Assembly: GCA_001919995.1 (NCBI GenBank)
Contig: MNIY01000042.1
Coordinates: forward strand, 1 to 19,055
DNA length: 19,055 bases
Direction: 5' to 3'
Source of the DNA: Ktedonobacter sp. 13_1_20CM_4_53_11
Lineage (GTDB): Bacteria > Chloroflexota > Ktedonobacteria > Ktedonobacterales > Ktedonobacteraceae
Shown here: positions 1 to 7,005 of the stretch, in pieces
Layout: each line of letters starts with the position of its first letter
How positions within the stretch are numbered: the first letter of the stretch is position 1
Made by a program: the position numbers and the translations under genes
The notes under the pieces: model-generated
Seen by the model: only the letters and a program-made list of their open reading frames with translations
Database searches by the model: none
What the model was told of the DNA's origin: nothing

Positions 1-2
1 GG

Positions 3-428
3 CTGCTCCACGAACTATTTGTGCGCTTGCCCGTTGAGCAGTTTGTTCCCGCCTGGTTCCTGCGGCGTACAGTCGTGAACTATATCATGGCATCACGAGA
101 CATGGCGACGAAAACTGTGCGCAGCCTCCCACGTCACCTCGTCGAGGAACAGTTCTGTAAAATACAGCTCTGGCCCTTTGTCTACAAATTCTCTGTGCTC
201 CCTGTCATCCATTACTTCGATATGAGGCAACGCCTGGATGCGCTGACAATGCCTATACTATTGATCAATCGCTATGATGATGCCCTCTCGCCCGAACCAG
301 AAACGCACTGGCTGTCCAAGCAGTTACCCAATTGTGCCGGTTACCATCTTGTCCAGGGTGGAGAACGTTTCTTCCTGTATTCACGAGCTGAAGTTGTTAC
401 TCCGCTGATCGAGCAGTTTCTCGTTTAA
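3..428 (+). CDS. alpha/beta hydrolase, C-terminal part (5' truncated)
   Basis: The reading frame is open from the left edge (first full codon at 3), so the first in-frame GTG at 21 is probably not the true start. The visible part looks like the cap and C-terminal core of an alpha/beta-hydrolase: a helical stretch, then the strand and acid loop MPILLINRYDDALSPEPE (a core strand followed by the acidic residue of the triad), then the last helix. The position where the catalytic His is normally found (usually GGHF or PGAGHF) reads GGERFF, at about 357-374, so the triad may be incomplete. It ends 137 nt before the halogenase start on the same strand and could belong to the same pathway. The nucleophile region lies outside the window, so the reaction cannot be stated. 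Confidence 0.7.
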   Translation: MLHELFVRLPVEQFVPAWFLRRTVVNYIMASRDMATKTVRSLPRHLVEEQFCKIQLWPFVYKFSVLPVIHYFDMRQRLDALTMPILLINRYDDALSPEPETHWLSKQLPNCAGYHLVQGGERFFLYSRAEVVTPLIEQFLV

Positions 429-488
429 GAATCTGCACACATGTGAACAAAATCACCCCTTTATTGTGACTGAATGAACGGAAACAGA

Positions 489-502
489 ACCATAAATATG
501 GT
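489..502. promoter_or_regulatory. short palindrome upstream of the halogenase
   Basis: ACCATA-AA-TATGGT is a perfect dyad with 6-bp arms and a 2-nt centre, lying about 65 nt upstream of the halogenase start in the gap after the hydrolase gene. It could be an operator. No convincing -35/-10 pair was found beside it, so this is only a candidate. Confidence 0.3.
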
Positions 503-565
503 ATTCTTTAGTTAAATCAGGGACGAAAGGGGTTATAAAGCCCACCCGGATTGAAAGGAGAAAAC

Positions 566-1987
566 ATGAATTCAACCACCCAAGTTCTTGTAGTCGGCGG
601 TGGACCTGCCGGTTCTACCACTGCCACGCTGCTAGCCCGCGAAGGTTTCGATGTTACACTCATCGAGAAAGAAGTCTTCCCGCGTTATCATATTGGTGAG
701 TCACTCCTCCCATCCTGCCTGGAAATACTTGACCTTATTGGCGCGAGGGAGAAGGTCGAGGCATACGGCTTTCAACGCAAAGATGGAGGCTACTTCGCAT
801 GGGGCAATGAATCATGGGAATTAGATTTTACGAAGCTGCGCCACCCATACAGTTTCCAGGTAGTGCGCGCGGAGTTTGATCAACTGCTGCTAGAACACGC
901 GAAGAGCCAGGGAGTAAAAGTCTACGAGGGTACGGAGATTCGCGGCTTGACCTTCGATGGAGAAAGGCCATGTAGCGCTATTTGGGCACAGGGACCTGGT
1001 GATACAAATACCGGTGAAATCTCCTTTGACACACTTGTGGATGCATCGGGGCGCGCGGGTATCATGGGGATGCGCTATCTCAAGAATCGACACTATCACG
1101 ACGCATTTCAAAACGTCGCCATCTGGGGATACTGGCAGGGTGCCGACAGAATGTCCTTTGCCCCTGATGGGGCAATCGCGGTTGGATCTGTGCCTGACGG
1201 TTGGTTCTGGGGTATCCCTCTGCATAATGACACTATGAGTGTCGGCCTGGTACTACATAAGACAACTTTCAAAGAGAAAAGGCAGCAGGGTAAATCCCTC
1301 GAGCAGATTTACTATGAGGCGATGGACGAGTGCCCGCTCATCCTTGATCTCCTCAAGAATGCTACATTCGTACCGGGGCAGATGAAGGTTGAGCAAGATT
1401 ACTCGTACATGTCCGATAAAATATCGGGACCAGGCTACTTCATGGTTGGGGATGCCGCTTGTTTTATCGATCCACTTCTTTCAACGGGTGTACACCTGGC
1501 CACACACGGTTCACTGTTGGCGGCAGCGAGTATCGCCAGTATGTATCGTGGAGAAGTTACAGAAGCACAGGCGCTCCATTTCTACGAGCATAGTTATCGT
1601 CACGCCTATCTGCGCCTGATGGTGATTGTTTCTGGCCTGTACATGCAGTACAGAGGTAAGGCAAACTACTTCTGGCAGGCGCAGCAACTAACACACAACG
1701 ACTACAGCGACGCCGAAGCGCTGAATGAAGCATTTTTGTTCGTCGTGTCGGGCATAGAAGATCAGAACGATGTTGTGGATTTACCCAGGGAATTGCCGAT
1801 AGAAGGACTGGCGGGGCAACTACCGCCGGAAGAGGCCGAGCGAGCCAAGGCTATGTACCAGGTCTATCACAAGGTATTCTTGCGCTCATCAATGTCCGCG
1901 GAAACAGCCATTGAGGGAATGTATGTCACGACGCGGCCGCATCTCGGGCTGGCCCTCGCACAAAATGAGCGGGTCATGACAGCATAA
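566..1987 (+). CDS. FAD-dependent halogenase
   Basis: Predicted flavin-dependent halogenase of 473 residues, which would use FADH2, O2 and halide to chlorinate or brominate an electron-rich (probably phenolic or pyrrolic) substrate in the cytosol. The FAD-binding GGGPAG is at residues 11-16. GESLLPS is at about 44-50. A Lys in GFQRKDGG (K72) aligns with the catalytic Lys of halogenases. WFWGIP at 213-218 matches the diagnostic WxWxIP motif, GDAACFID starts at about 295, and FIDPLLSTG at 300-308 matches FxxPxxSxG. The ATG at 566 is preferred over the upstream in-frame TTG at 551 because AAAGGAG at 554-560 lies 5 nt before it and would be inside the longer form. A separate flavin reductase is normally needed and is not seen here. 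Length is normal. The relative geranylgeranyl reductase family lacks these motifs. Confidence 0.88.
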   Translation: MNSTTQVLVVGGGPAGSTTATLLAREGFDVTLIEKEVFPRYHIGESLLPSCLEILDLIGAREKVEAYGFQRKDGGYFAWGNESWELDFTKLRHPYSFQVVRAEFDQLLLEHAKSQGVKVYEGTEIRGLTFDGERPCSAIWAQGPGDTNTGEISFDTLVDASGRAGIMGMRYLKNRHYHDAFQNVAIWGYWQGADRMSFAPDGAIAVGSVPDGWFWGIPLHNDTMSVGLVLHKTTFKEKRQQGKSLEQIYYEAMDECPLILDLLKNATFVPGQMKVEQDYSYMSDKISGPGYFMVGDAACFIDPLLSTGVHLATHGSLLAAASIASMYRGEVTEAQALHFYEHSYRHAYLRLMVIVSGLYMQYRGKANYFWQAQQLTHNDYSDAEALNEAFLFVVSGIEDQNDVVDLPRELPIEGLAGQLPPEEAERAKAMYQVYHKVFLRSSMSAETAIEGMYVTTRPHLGLALAQNERVMTA

Positions 1988-2007
1988 CCCGTCCAATACA
2001 GTTCTCC

Positions 2008-2049
2008 ATCCTTTGGGTACTCATTCAATCTCCCTTTCTGCCAAAGGAT
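2008..2049. other. 9-bp inverted repeat after the halogenase gene
   Basis: ATCCTTTGG (2008-2016) and CCAAAGGAT (2041-2049) are perfect inverted repeats with a 24-nt loop, starting 21 nt after the halogenase stop. There is no T-tract behind the right arm, so it is not a standard intrinsic terminator. It could stabilise the 3' end of the transcript. Confidence 0.35.
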
Positions 2050-2082
2050 AGAGGATCGGTTGCTATCTTGAACTGAGACGTA

Positions 2083-2111
2083 TTGCTAGTTGTTAAGCTC
2101 TATAATATAAT
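2083..2111 (+). promoter_or_regulatory. sigma70-type promoter of the FHA-ABC gene
   Basis: TTGCTA (2083-2088), a 17-nt spacer, and a perfect TATAAT (2106-2111). The predicted start of transcription is near 2118, giving a leader of about 60 nt. An overlapping second TATAAT lies at 2101-2106. This suggests the transporter gene has its own promoter rather than relying on read-through from the halogenase. Confidence 0.6.
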
Positions 2112-2122
2112 TGTATGCGAGA

Positions 2123-2165
2123 GGCCAGCTTTTACAACCCGGGTTGTACTACAAAAGGGCTGGCC
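2123..2165. promoter_or_regulatory. nested dyad with 16-bp perfect palindrome in the FHA-ABC leader
   Basis: TACAACCCGGGTTGTA (2133-2148) is a perfect 16-bp palindrome. It is nested inside an outer inverted repeat GGCCAGC (2123-2129) / GCTGGCC (2159-2165), with TTTT and AAAA on the inner sides. The structure falls just after the predicted transcription start and ends about 5 nt before the SD sequence GGAGGT. It could be a repressor operator or an RNA hairpin controlling translation. Confidence 0.55.
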
Positions 2166-2180
2166 GGCAGGAGGTAGAGT

Positions 2181-5100
2181 GTGAACGCAGCTTTTCAACC
2201 ACCAGAATCAGGAGCTATCAAATTTCTCACAGGTTCGCTCGCAGGTAAAACATACCAGATAACGAAACCAATCACGACTATTGGTCGGGAGTCCACCAAT
2301 GACATTGTGGTAAAAGGCGATCAGAGAGTATCCAGGTCGCATGCCCGCATTATCTGGCAAAATGGCTCCTGGAGTATCGAGAAGCTTTCTCCCCAGAATA
2401 TGATGACCGTGAATCGTGTACCAGTGCAGCAGGCAACTATTGCCGACGGAAACACTATTGGGCTAGGGGAAGATACCACCTTCCTGTTCCAGGTACGCGC
2501 ACAAGCCCAGGCTGCTACTCCAACGCCACCCATAGTGCCATTATATCAGCAGCAGGCTTCCTCACCACAGCATGTCGTTCAGCCCCAGCAGCAATATCCT
2601 GCCACACCACCAAAGTACCCTATGAATCCGCCAGCACAGCACTATGCGGCTCAACCGACACCGATTCCGCCGCCACAGTACCCTATGGCTCAGTCAGCGC
2701 AGCAGTATGCTGTCACGCCACCACAGCAACAATATCCTGTGGCTCCGCCTGCACAACAGTACCAGCCCGCTCCATCGCAACAATATCCTGCCTATCACAC
2801 AGCCGGCCTGGCTGGACGGCCTGATGAAACCCAGATCGCCGAGCCTGGAACGACCGGCGTACCTTCGATTGAAGTGAGTAGCAACATCTTTGGCAGTAAG
2901 CAAAGCTATCCACTAACGAAAAATATCATCACCATTGGGCGCGATACCAGCAATGATATTGTCATCAGGGATGGAGGTATCGTATCTAACCACCATATTC
3001 AGATATCACGGGAAGGCAATCAATTCGTGCTTATCCATCCCCACCCGGATAAACCACGGACGCTCAATGGGCTTTTGTACCAGGGTAGAAAAATACGGGG
3101 AGATGAGCCATTCCGCCATGCGCTCGTTCGAGGTGATATTTTCCGTATCGGCGATGAAAACGGCACGCTGATCACGCTTGCTTACAATGATGGCACAGGC
3201 ACACAACAGGAGATGCTCGCTCCGGTACAGCCAATAAAGCTAGGTGCTCCCGAACTCACCATCGGGCGTGCAGCGGGGAACACCGTGGTGCTCAATCACC
3301 CGCAGGTTTCCGCGCATCACGCGCGTCTTGTGCGTGAAGGGGGCACGTATCGCATACTCGACATGAATAGCACCAACCATGTCTATGTGAATTCCGAACT
3401 GACCACCAGCCACCTCCTCAAGCTGGGCGATGAAATCCGTATAGGGCCCTACAAGCTCGTCTTTGAAGCCAATCAGCTAACACAGTATGACGAAAGCAAC
3501 TTTATTCGTATTGACGCCCTCAATCTTAAAAAGACGGGGAACAACAACTACGTCTTGCTGAACGATCTCTCTTTTACCATTCCTCCCCGCAAATTCGTTG
3601 CACTGGTAGGCGGATCTGGCGCCGGTAAATCGACGCTGATGGATGCGCTAAACGGCTTGCGACCCGCGCAAGCCGGCAAAGTACTCTATAATGGGAAGGA
3701 TTATTACCACAACCTGGCCTCCTTCAGCTCCCAACTGGGCTATGTGCCACAGGATGATATCGTGCACCGCGACTTGACCGTTGAACGAGCACTCTACTAC
3801 GCCGCCAAGCTTCGCCTGCCCAGTGACTTCACCTCGGCGCAAATCAAGCAGCGTATCAATGAAGTACTGGAAGACGTCGAGATGAGCGGTAGGCGCAAAC
3901 TCCTGGTCAAGAAACTCTCAGGTGGACAGCGTAAACGCGTTTCAATTGCCCTTGAGTTGCTGGCCAATCCCAGTCTTTTCTTCCTGGATGAGCCAACATC
4001 GGGTCTGGATCCAGGTCTGGACCGCAAAATGATGTTCCTGCTGCGCAGGCTTGCTGACAAGGGACATACCATCGTGCTGGTGACACATGCGACTAACAAT
4101 ATCAATACCTGTGACTACGTCTGTTTTCTCTGTCAGGGAGGACGCCTGGCCTTTTTCGGGCCACCTGAAGAGGCAAAAGCGTATTTCGGCAAAACCGACT
4201 TCGCCGAAATTTACAGCAGCCTGGAACCGACAGACGAGAATCCAAATATACCGGAGGAAGCAGCTGCGCGCTTTAAAGTCTCCAACCAGTACAAACAATA
4301 CGTCGTTGCACCGCTCAGGAGCGGATCCGCTGAGACGGGTCAAGTCAACGGCGTACCCCAAACTAAAGAGGTGAAACGACCTAAGCGCGGTAACCCCCTT
4401 CAGCAGTTCTTCCTGCTTAATCAACGTAACCTTGAATTACTCAGAAACGATACAAGCAACCTGATCATTTTGCTCTTACAGGCACCATTGATCGCGCTCC
4501 TGTTGATGCTTCTGATTAGATTCGAGGTGGGAGCTGGCATTTTTGACGCTAACAAAGTCGTGCAATGCGCGCCGCGTATCAGCACAACCAAGATCGCCTT
4601 ACCACCCCAGTCCGGAGGCATCATCGGTCTGAACACGGGGAAAAACGACGTGGTTGATTGTAACAGGATAATCACTTATCTCAAGAATGACTCCACGGGG
4701 AAACAGTACGTCAACACTTTTAGTGGGAAGGATCTTCAAACCAAACAAAATGCAGCACTACAAGACTTCATTGTCATAGGCGATAGCATCAATGCACAAC
4801 GCGCGCTCTTCATCATTGCCTTTGTGGCCGTGCTCTTCGGCTGTATCAATGGCACACGAGAGATCGTCAAGGAAGCGTCCATCTACCGCCGCGAACGTAC
4901 GGTAAACCTGGGAATCATTCCTTACGTCGCTTCGAAGTTCCTTGTACTGGGAATGTTAGCCTTGGTTCAAAGCGCGGCGCTGCTGATCATCGTTAACCTC
5001 TTCGAGCCACTGCACCAGGGTATCATCCTGCCGATTGTGTTGGAGACCTATATCACGCTGGTGCTCACAGCCCTGGCAGGTTTGATGGTTGGCTTGACGG

Positions 5101-5468
5101 CATCGGCGTTCGCTGCCAATGAGGATAGCGCCAACAGCCTGCTGCCGTTCCTGCTTATTCCACAGGTAGTCTTTGCCGGTGTTGAGATACCACTCAAAGA
5201 TTACTTCTTGCAGGCAGCTGCCATGATATTCCCAACGCGCTGGGCAATGACCGCGCTTGGCACTTCAATTGGCCTGCACAGCGACAAACTTGGTGGCGAC
5301 AAACTCTGGGGAGATAACAATACGTTCCAGGGACAGCTCTTCTCAATTTACAGTCATACGGACTCAGTGCAACGCATGCTGGTTGCATGGGGGGCCCTTG
5401 GAATACTCATCGTAGTGCTTGCCATCGCTGTATGCATCGGTTTGAAGCGAAAGGATATTCGAACATAG
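2181..5468 (+). CDS. triple-FHA domain ABC transporter, ATPase-permease fusion (ABC2/ABCG-like)
   Basis: A 1095-residue fusion protein, predicted to sit in the membrane and export a substrate. Three FHA (phosphothreonine-binding) domains are visible: about 12-105 (GRESTNDI 35-42, SRSHA 51-55), 228-335 (GRDTSNDI 253-260, SNHH 269-272) and 350-430 (GRAAGNTV 362-369, SAHHA 377-381). A Pro/Gln/Tyr-rich linker (about 112-205) separates the first two. The ATPase follows: Walker A GGSGAGKST 477-485, signature LSGGQ 579-583, Walker B LFFLDE 599-604. The C-terminal third has several hydrophobic segments (first at about 754-772) with a polar loop between the first two, as in half-size ABC2/ABCG transporters. 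The GTG start has GGAGGT 5 nt before it. FHA domains suggest control by Ser/Thr kinases. Similar fusions are known in cyanobacteria and Chloroflexota. The substrate is unknown; context suggests the neighbouring polyketide product. Confidence 0.87.
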   Translation: MNAAFQPPESGAIKFLTGSLAGKTYQITKPITTIGRESTNDIVVKGDQRVSRSHARIIWQNGSWSIEKLSPQNMMTVNRVPVQQATIADGNTIGLGEDTTFLFQVRAQAQAATPTPPIVPLYQQQASSPQHVVQPQQQYPATPPKYPMNPPAQHYAAQPTPIPPPQYPMAQSAQQYAVTPPQQQYPVAPPAQQYQPAPSQQYPAYHTAGLAGRPDETQIAEPGTTGVPSIEVSSNIFGSKQSYPLTKNIITIGRDTSNDIVIRDGGIVSNHHIQISREGNQFVLIHPHPDKPRTLNGLLYQGRKIRGDEPFRHALVRGDIFRIGDENGTLITLAYNDGTGTQQEMLAPVQPIKLGAPELTIGRAAGNTVVLNHPQVSAHHARLVREGGTYRILDMNSTNHVYVNSELTTSHLLKLGDEIRIGPYKLVFEANQLTQYDESNFIRIDALNLKKTGNNNYVLLNDLSFTIPPRKFVALVGGSGAGKSTLMDALNGLRPAQAGKVLYNGKDYYHNLASFSSQLGYVPQDDIVHRDLTVERALYYAAKLRLPSDFTSAQIKQRINEVLEDVEMSGRRKLLVKKLSGGQRKRVSIALELLANPSLFFLDEPTSGLDPGLDRKMMFLLRRLADKGHTIVLVTHATNNINTCDYVCFLCQGGRLAFFGPPEEAKAYFGKTDFAEIYSSLEPTDENPNIPEEAAARFKVSNQYKQYVVAPLRSGSAETGQVNGVPQTKEVKRPKRGNPLQQFFLLNQRNLELLRNDTSNLIILLLQAPLIALLLMLLIRFEVGAGIFDANKVVQCAPRISTTKIALPPQSGGIIGLNTGKNDVVDCNRIITYLKNDSTGKQYVNTFSGKDLQTKQNAALQDFIVIGDSINAQRALFIIAFVAVLFGCINGTREIVKEASIYRRERTVNLGIIPYVASKFLVLGMLALVQSAALLIIVNLFEPLHQGIILPIVLETYITLVLTALAGLMVGLTASAFAANEDSANSLLPFLLIPQVVFAGVEIPLKDYFLQAAAMIFPTRWAMTALGTSIGLHSDKLGGDKLWGDNNTFQGQLFSIYSHTDSVQRMLVAWGALGILIVVLAIAVCIGLKRKDIRT

Positions 5469-5516
5469 GGATTTGGCAACATCCTGAGGACTACGCCCAA
5501 ATTCCGGTGCGGACGG

Positions 5517-5575
5517 AAGCTCCCACTGCCCCATCGTTAATATTTCCAGCATCAATTTCAAAGGGGGAGCTTTTT
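5517..5575 (+). terminator. possible weak terminator after the FHA-ABC gene
   Basis: AAGCTCCC (5517-5524) and GGGAGCTT (5565-5572) form an 8-bp inverted repeat that runs into a TTTTT tract (5571-5575), about 50 nt past the transporter stop. The loop is long (40 nt), so termination would be weak. Confidence 0.35.
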
Positions 5576-5662
5576 GTACAAAAATAAGCAAACAGTGAGG
5601 CAATGCACACAGGGGAAGCCAATCAAATCACAGACAAACTCATCATATTGAGTAAATAATTA

Positions 5663-5680
5663 GGGGGAGGAACGATGTGA
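5663..5680 (+). other. strong SD followed by start-stop codons (ATG TGA)
   Basis: AGGGGGAGG (5662-5670) is followed 4 nt later by ATG (5675-5677) directly joined to TGA (5678-5680). A GTG one step over also opens only three codons (GTG ATC GGA TAA). This is a good ribosome binding site with no gene behind it, 36 nt before the KS-alpha start. It may be a regulatory minimal ORF, the relic of a lost gene, or chance. Confidence 0.35.
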
Positions 5681-5715
5681 TCGGATAAAGTCGGTTCTTA
5701 CCAAAGGAGGGTAAC

Positions 5716-6996
5716 ATGCAACGTCGTGTCGTTATCACTGGGTTGGGTGTACTGGCCTGTAATGGCATCGGAAAGGAAGATTTTTGGAATGCCTGTGTTG
5801 CTGGCCGTTCCGGTATCAAGCGCATCACCCGTTTCGATGCCAGCGCGCTGCCGGCGCAAATAGCGGGAGAAATTACAAACTTCGATCCGGAGGCGTTAGG
5901 GCTGACGCCAATTGAGTGCCATCTGACCGACCGCAATACGCAGCTGGCACTAGCAACGGCCAATCTTGCACTACAAGATGCCGGTCTACTTGATACCTTG
6001 AGCGATGAAGAGCGCGATGAGATAGGAGTATACATGGGCTCAGCGATGGCCTCTAGCGAAGAAGCAGAGTGGCTGTGGGCGAAGATGACCAATCGCGGGA
6101 AACATGCTCCACGAAACACTACCGACGAATTTATTCCACTAACACTGCTGATGACTCACGCGCCCGCAGCGGCCATTGCCACTCATCATCAACTACATGG
6201 GCCGTGCCTGGTTCTTTCAACAGGATGCTCTGCAGGAGCAGATGCCATCGGACAGGCTTACTGGGCAATCCAGGAGGGTAGAGCAGATCGCATGCTGACG
6301 GGAGGATCCGATTCCGCTATAAGCTACGCAGGTTTAGATTGTTTCTGTGTTCTGGGCGCATTGAGTACGCGCAACGATGATCCAGAGCGGGCTTCACGTC
6401 CATATGACCTTAACCGGGACGGCTTTGTGATGGCGGAGGGAGCTGGCGTCCTTGTGCTGGAAGAACGAGAGCTGGCGCTGGCTCGCAGCGCACATATATA
6501 CGCGGAACTGATTGCCTTTACCTCCAATAGTAATGCGTACCATATGACGGCTCTCCCTCCTGATGGAGCACCGCTCCAGCACATTCTGAGGCAAGCGCTG
6601 GATGAGGCAGAGATCAGCATGAATCAGCTGGATTACATCAATTCGCACGGGAGTTCGACGCCTTATAACGAGGCCGCGGAGACAGTAGCATATAAGGCCG
6701 TCTTTGGAGAGTATGCTTATCGCATTCCTATCAGCTCGACAAAGTCAATGATTGGACATGCGCAGGGAGCAGCCAGCGCCATCGAAGCTATTGTGACGGT
6801 ACTGGCGTTGGAGCGGCAGATCATTCCACCAACGATTAACCAGGAAGTAGCCGACCCACAATGTGACCTGGATTACGTACCAAATGTGGCACGCCCGGCT
6901 ACGGTCAAAGTGGCGTTGACGCATTCAAGCGGTTTTGGCGGCGTGAATAATGCGCTCGTCCTCACACAACCTGATTGGCTTGATACACATACGTAG
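5716..6996 (+). CDS. beta-ketoacyl synthase, KS-alpha (type II PKS / FabF-like), catalytically intact
   Basis: Condensing enzyme of 426 residues in the thiolase fold, which would join malonyl extender units to a growing acyl chain on an acyl carrier protein. The catalytic set is complete: Cys171 in STGCSAG, His311 in NSHGSST, Lys343 and His348 in STKSMIGH, and the glycine loop SGFGG at about 405-409. The start has a near-perfect SD, AAAGGAGGG (5704-5711). The next gene is its inactive paralogue, with only 9 nt between them and its SD overlapping this stop codon, so the two are almost certainly a co-translated heterodimer as in type II polyketide synthases. On its own it could be called FabF. 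The paired KS-beta and the flanking halogenase and hydroxylase argue for specialised metabolism. Confidence 0.88.
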   Translation: MQRRVVITGLGVLACNGIGKEDFWNACVAGRSGIKRITRFDASALPAQIAGEITNFDPEALGLTPIECHLTDRNTQLALATANLALQDAGLLDTLSDEERDEIGVYMGSAMASSEEAEWLWAKMTNRGKHAPRNTTDEFIPLTLLMTHAPAAAIATHHQLHGPCLVLSTGCSAGADAIGQAYWAIQEGRADRMLTGGSDSAISYAGLDCFCVLGALSTRNDDPERASRPYDLNRDGFVMAEGAGVLVLEERELALARSAHIYAELIAFTSNSNAYHMTALPPDGAPLQHILRQALDEAEISMNQLDYINSHGSSTPYNEAAETVAYKAVFGEYAYRIPISSTKSMIGHAQGAASAIEAIVTVLALERQIIPPTINQEVADPQCDLDYVPNVARPATVKVALTHSSGFGGVNNALVLTQPDWLDTHT

Positions 6997-7005
6997 AGGA
7001 GTACT

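Noticed and set aside
464..507. A possible promoter (TTGTGA with TATTCT or CATAAA) before the halogenase
   Set aside because: The spacing does not fit a sigma70 promoter in any combination tried, so only the nearby palindrome is reported.
3942..4424. A 160-codon frame on the - strand within the transporter gene
   Set aside because: It is a shadow of the ABC ATPase coding sequence, which carries intact Walker and signature motifs.
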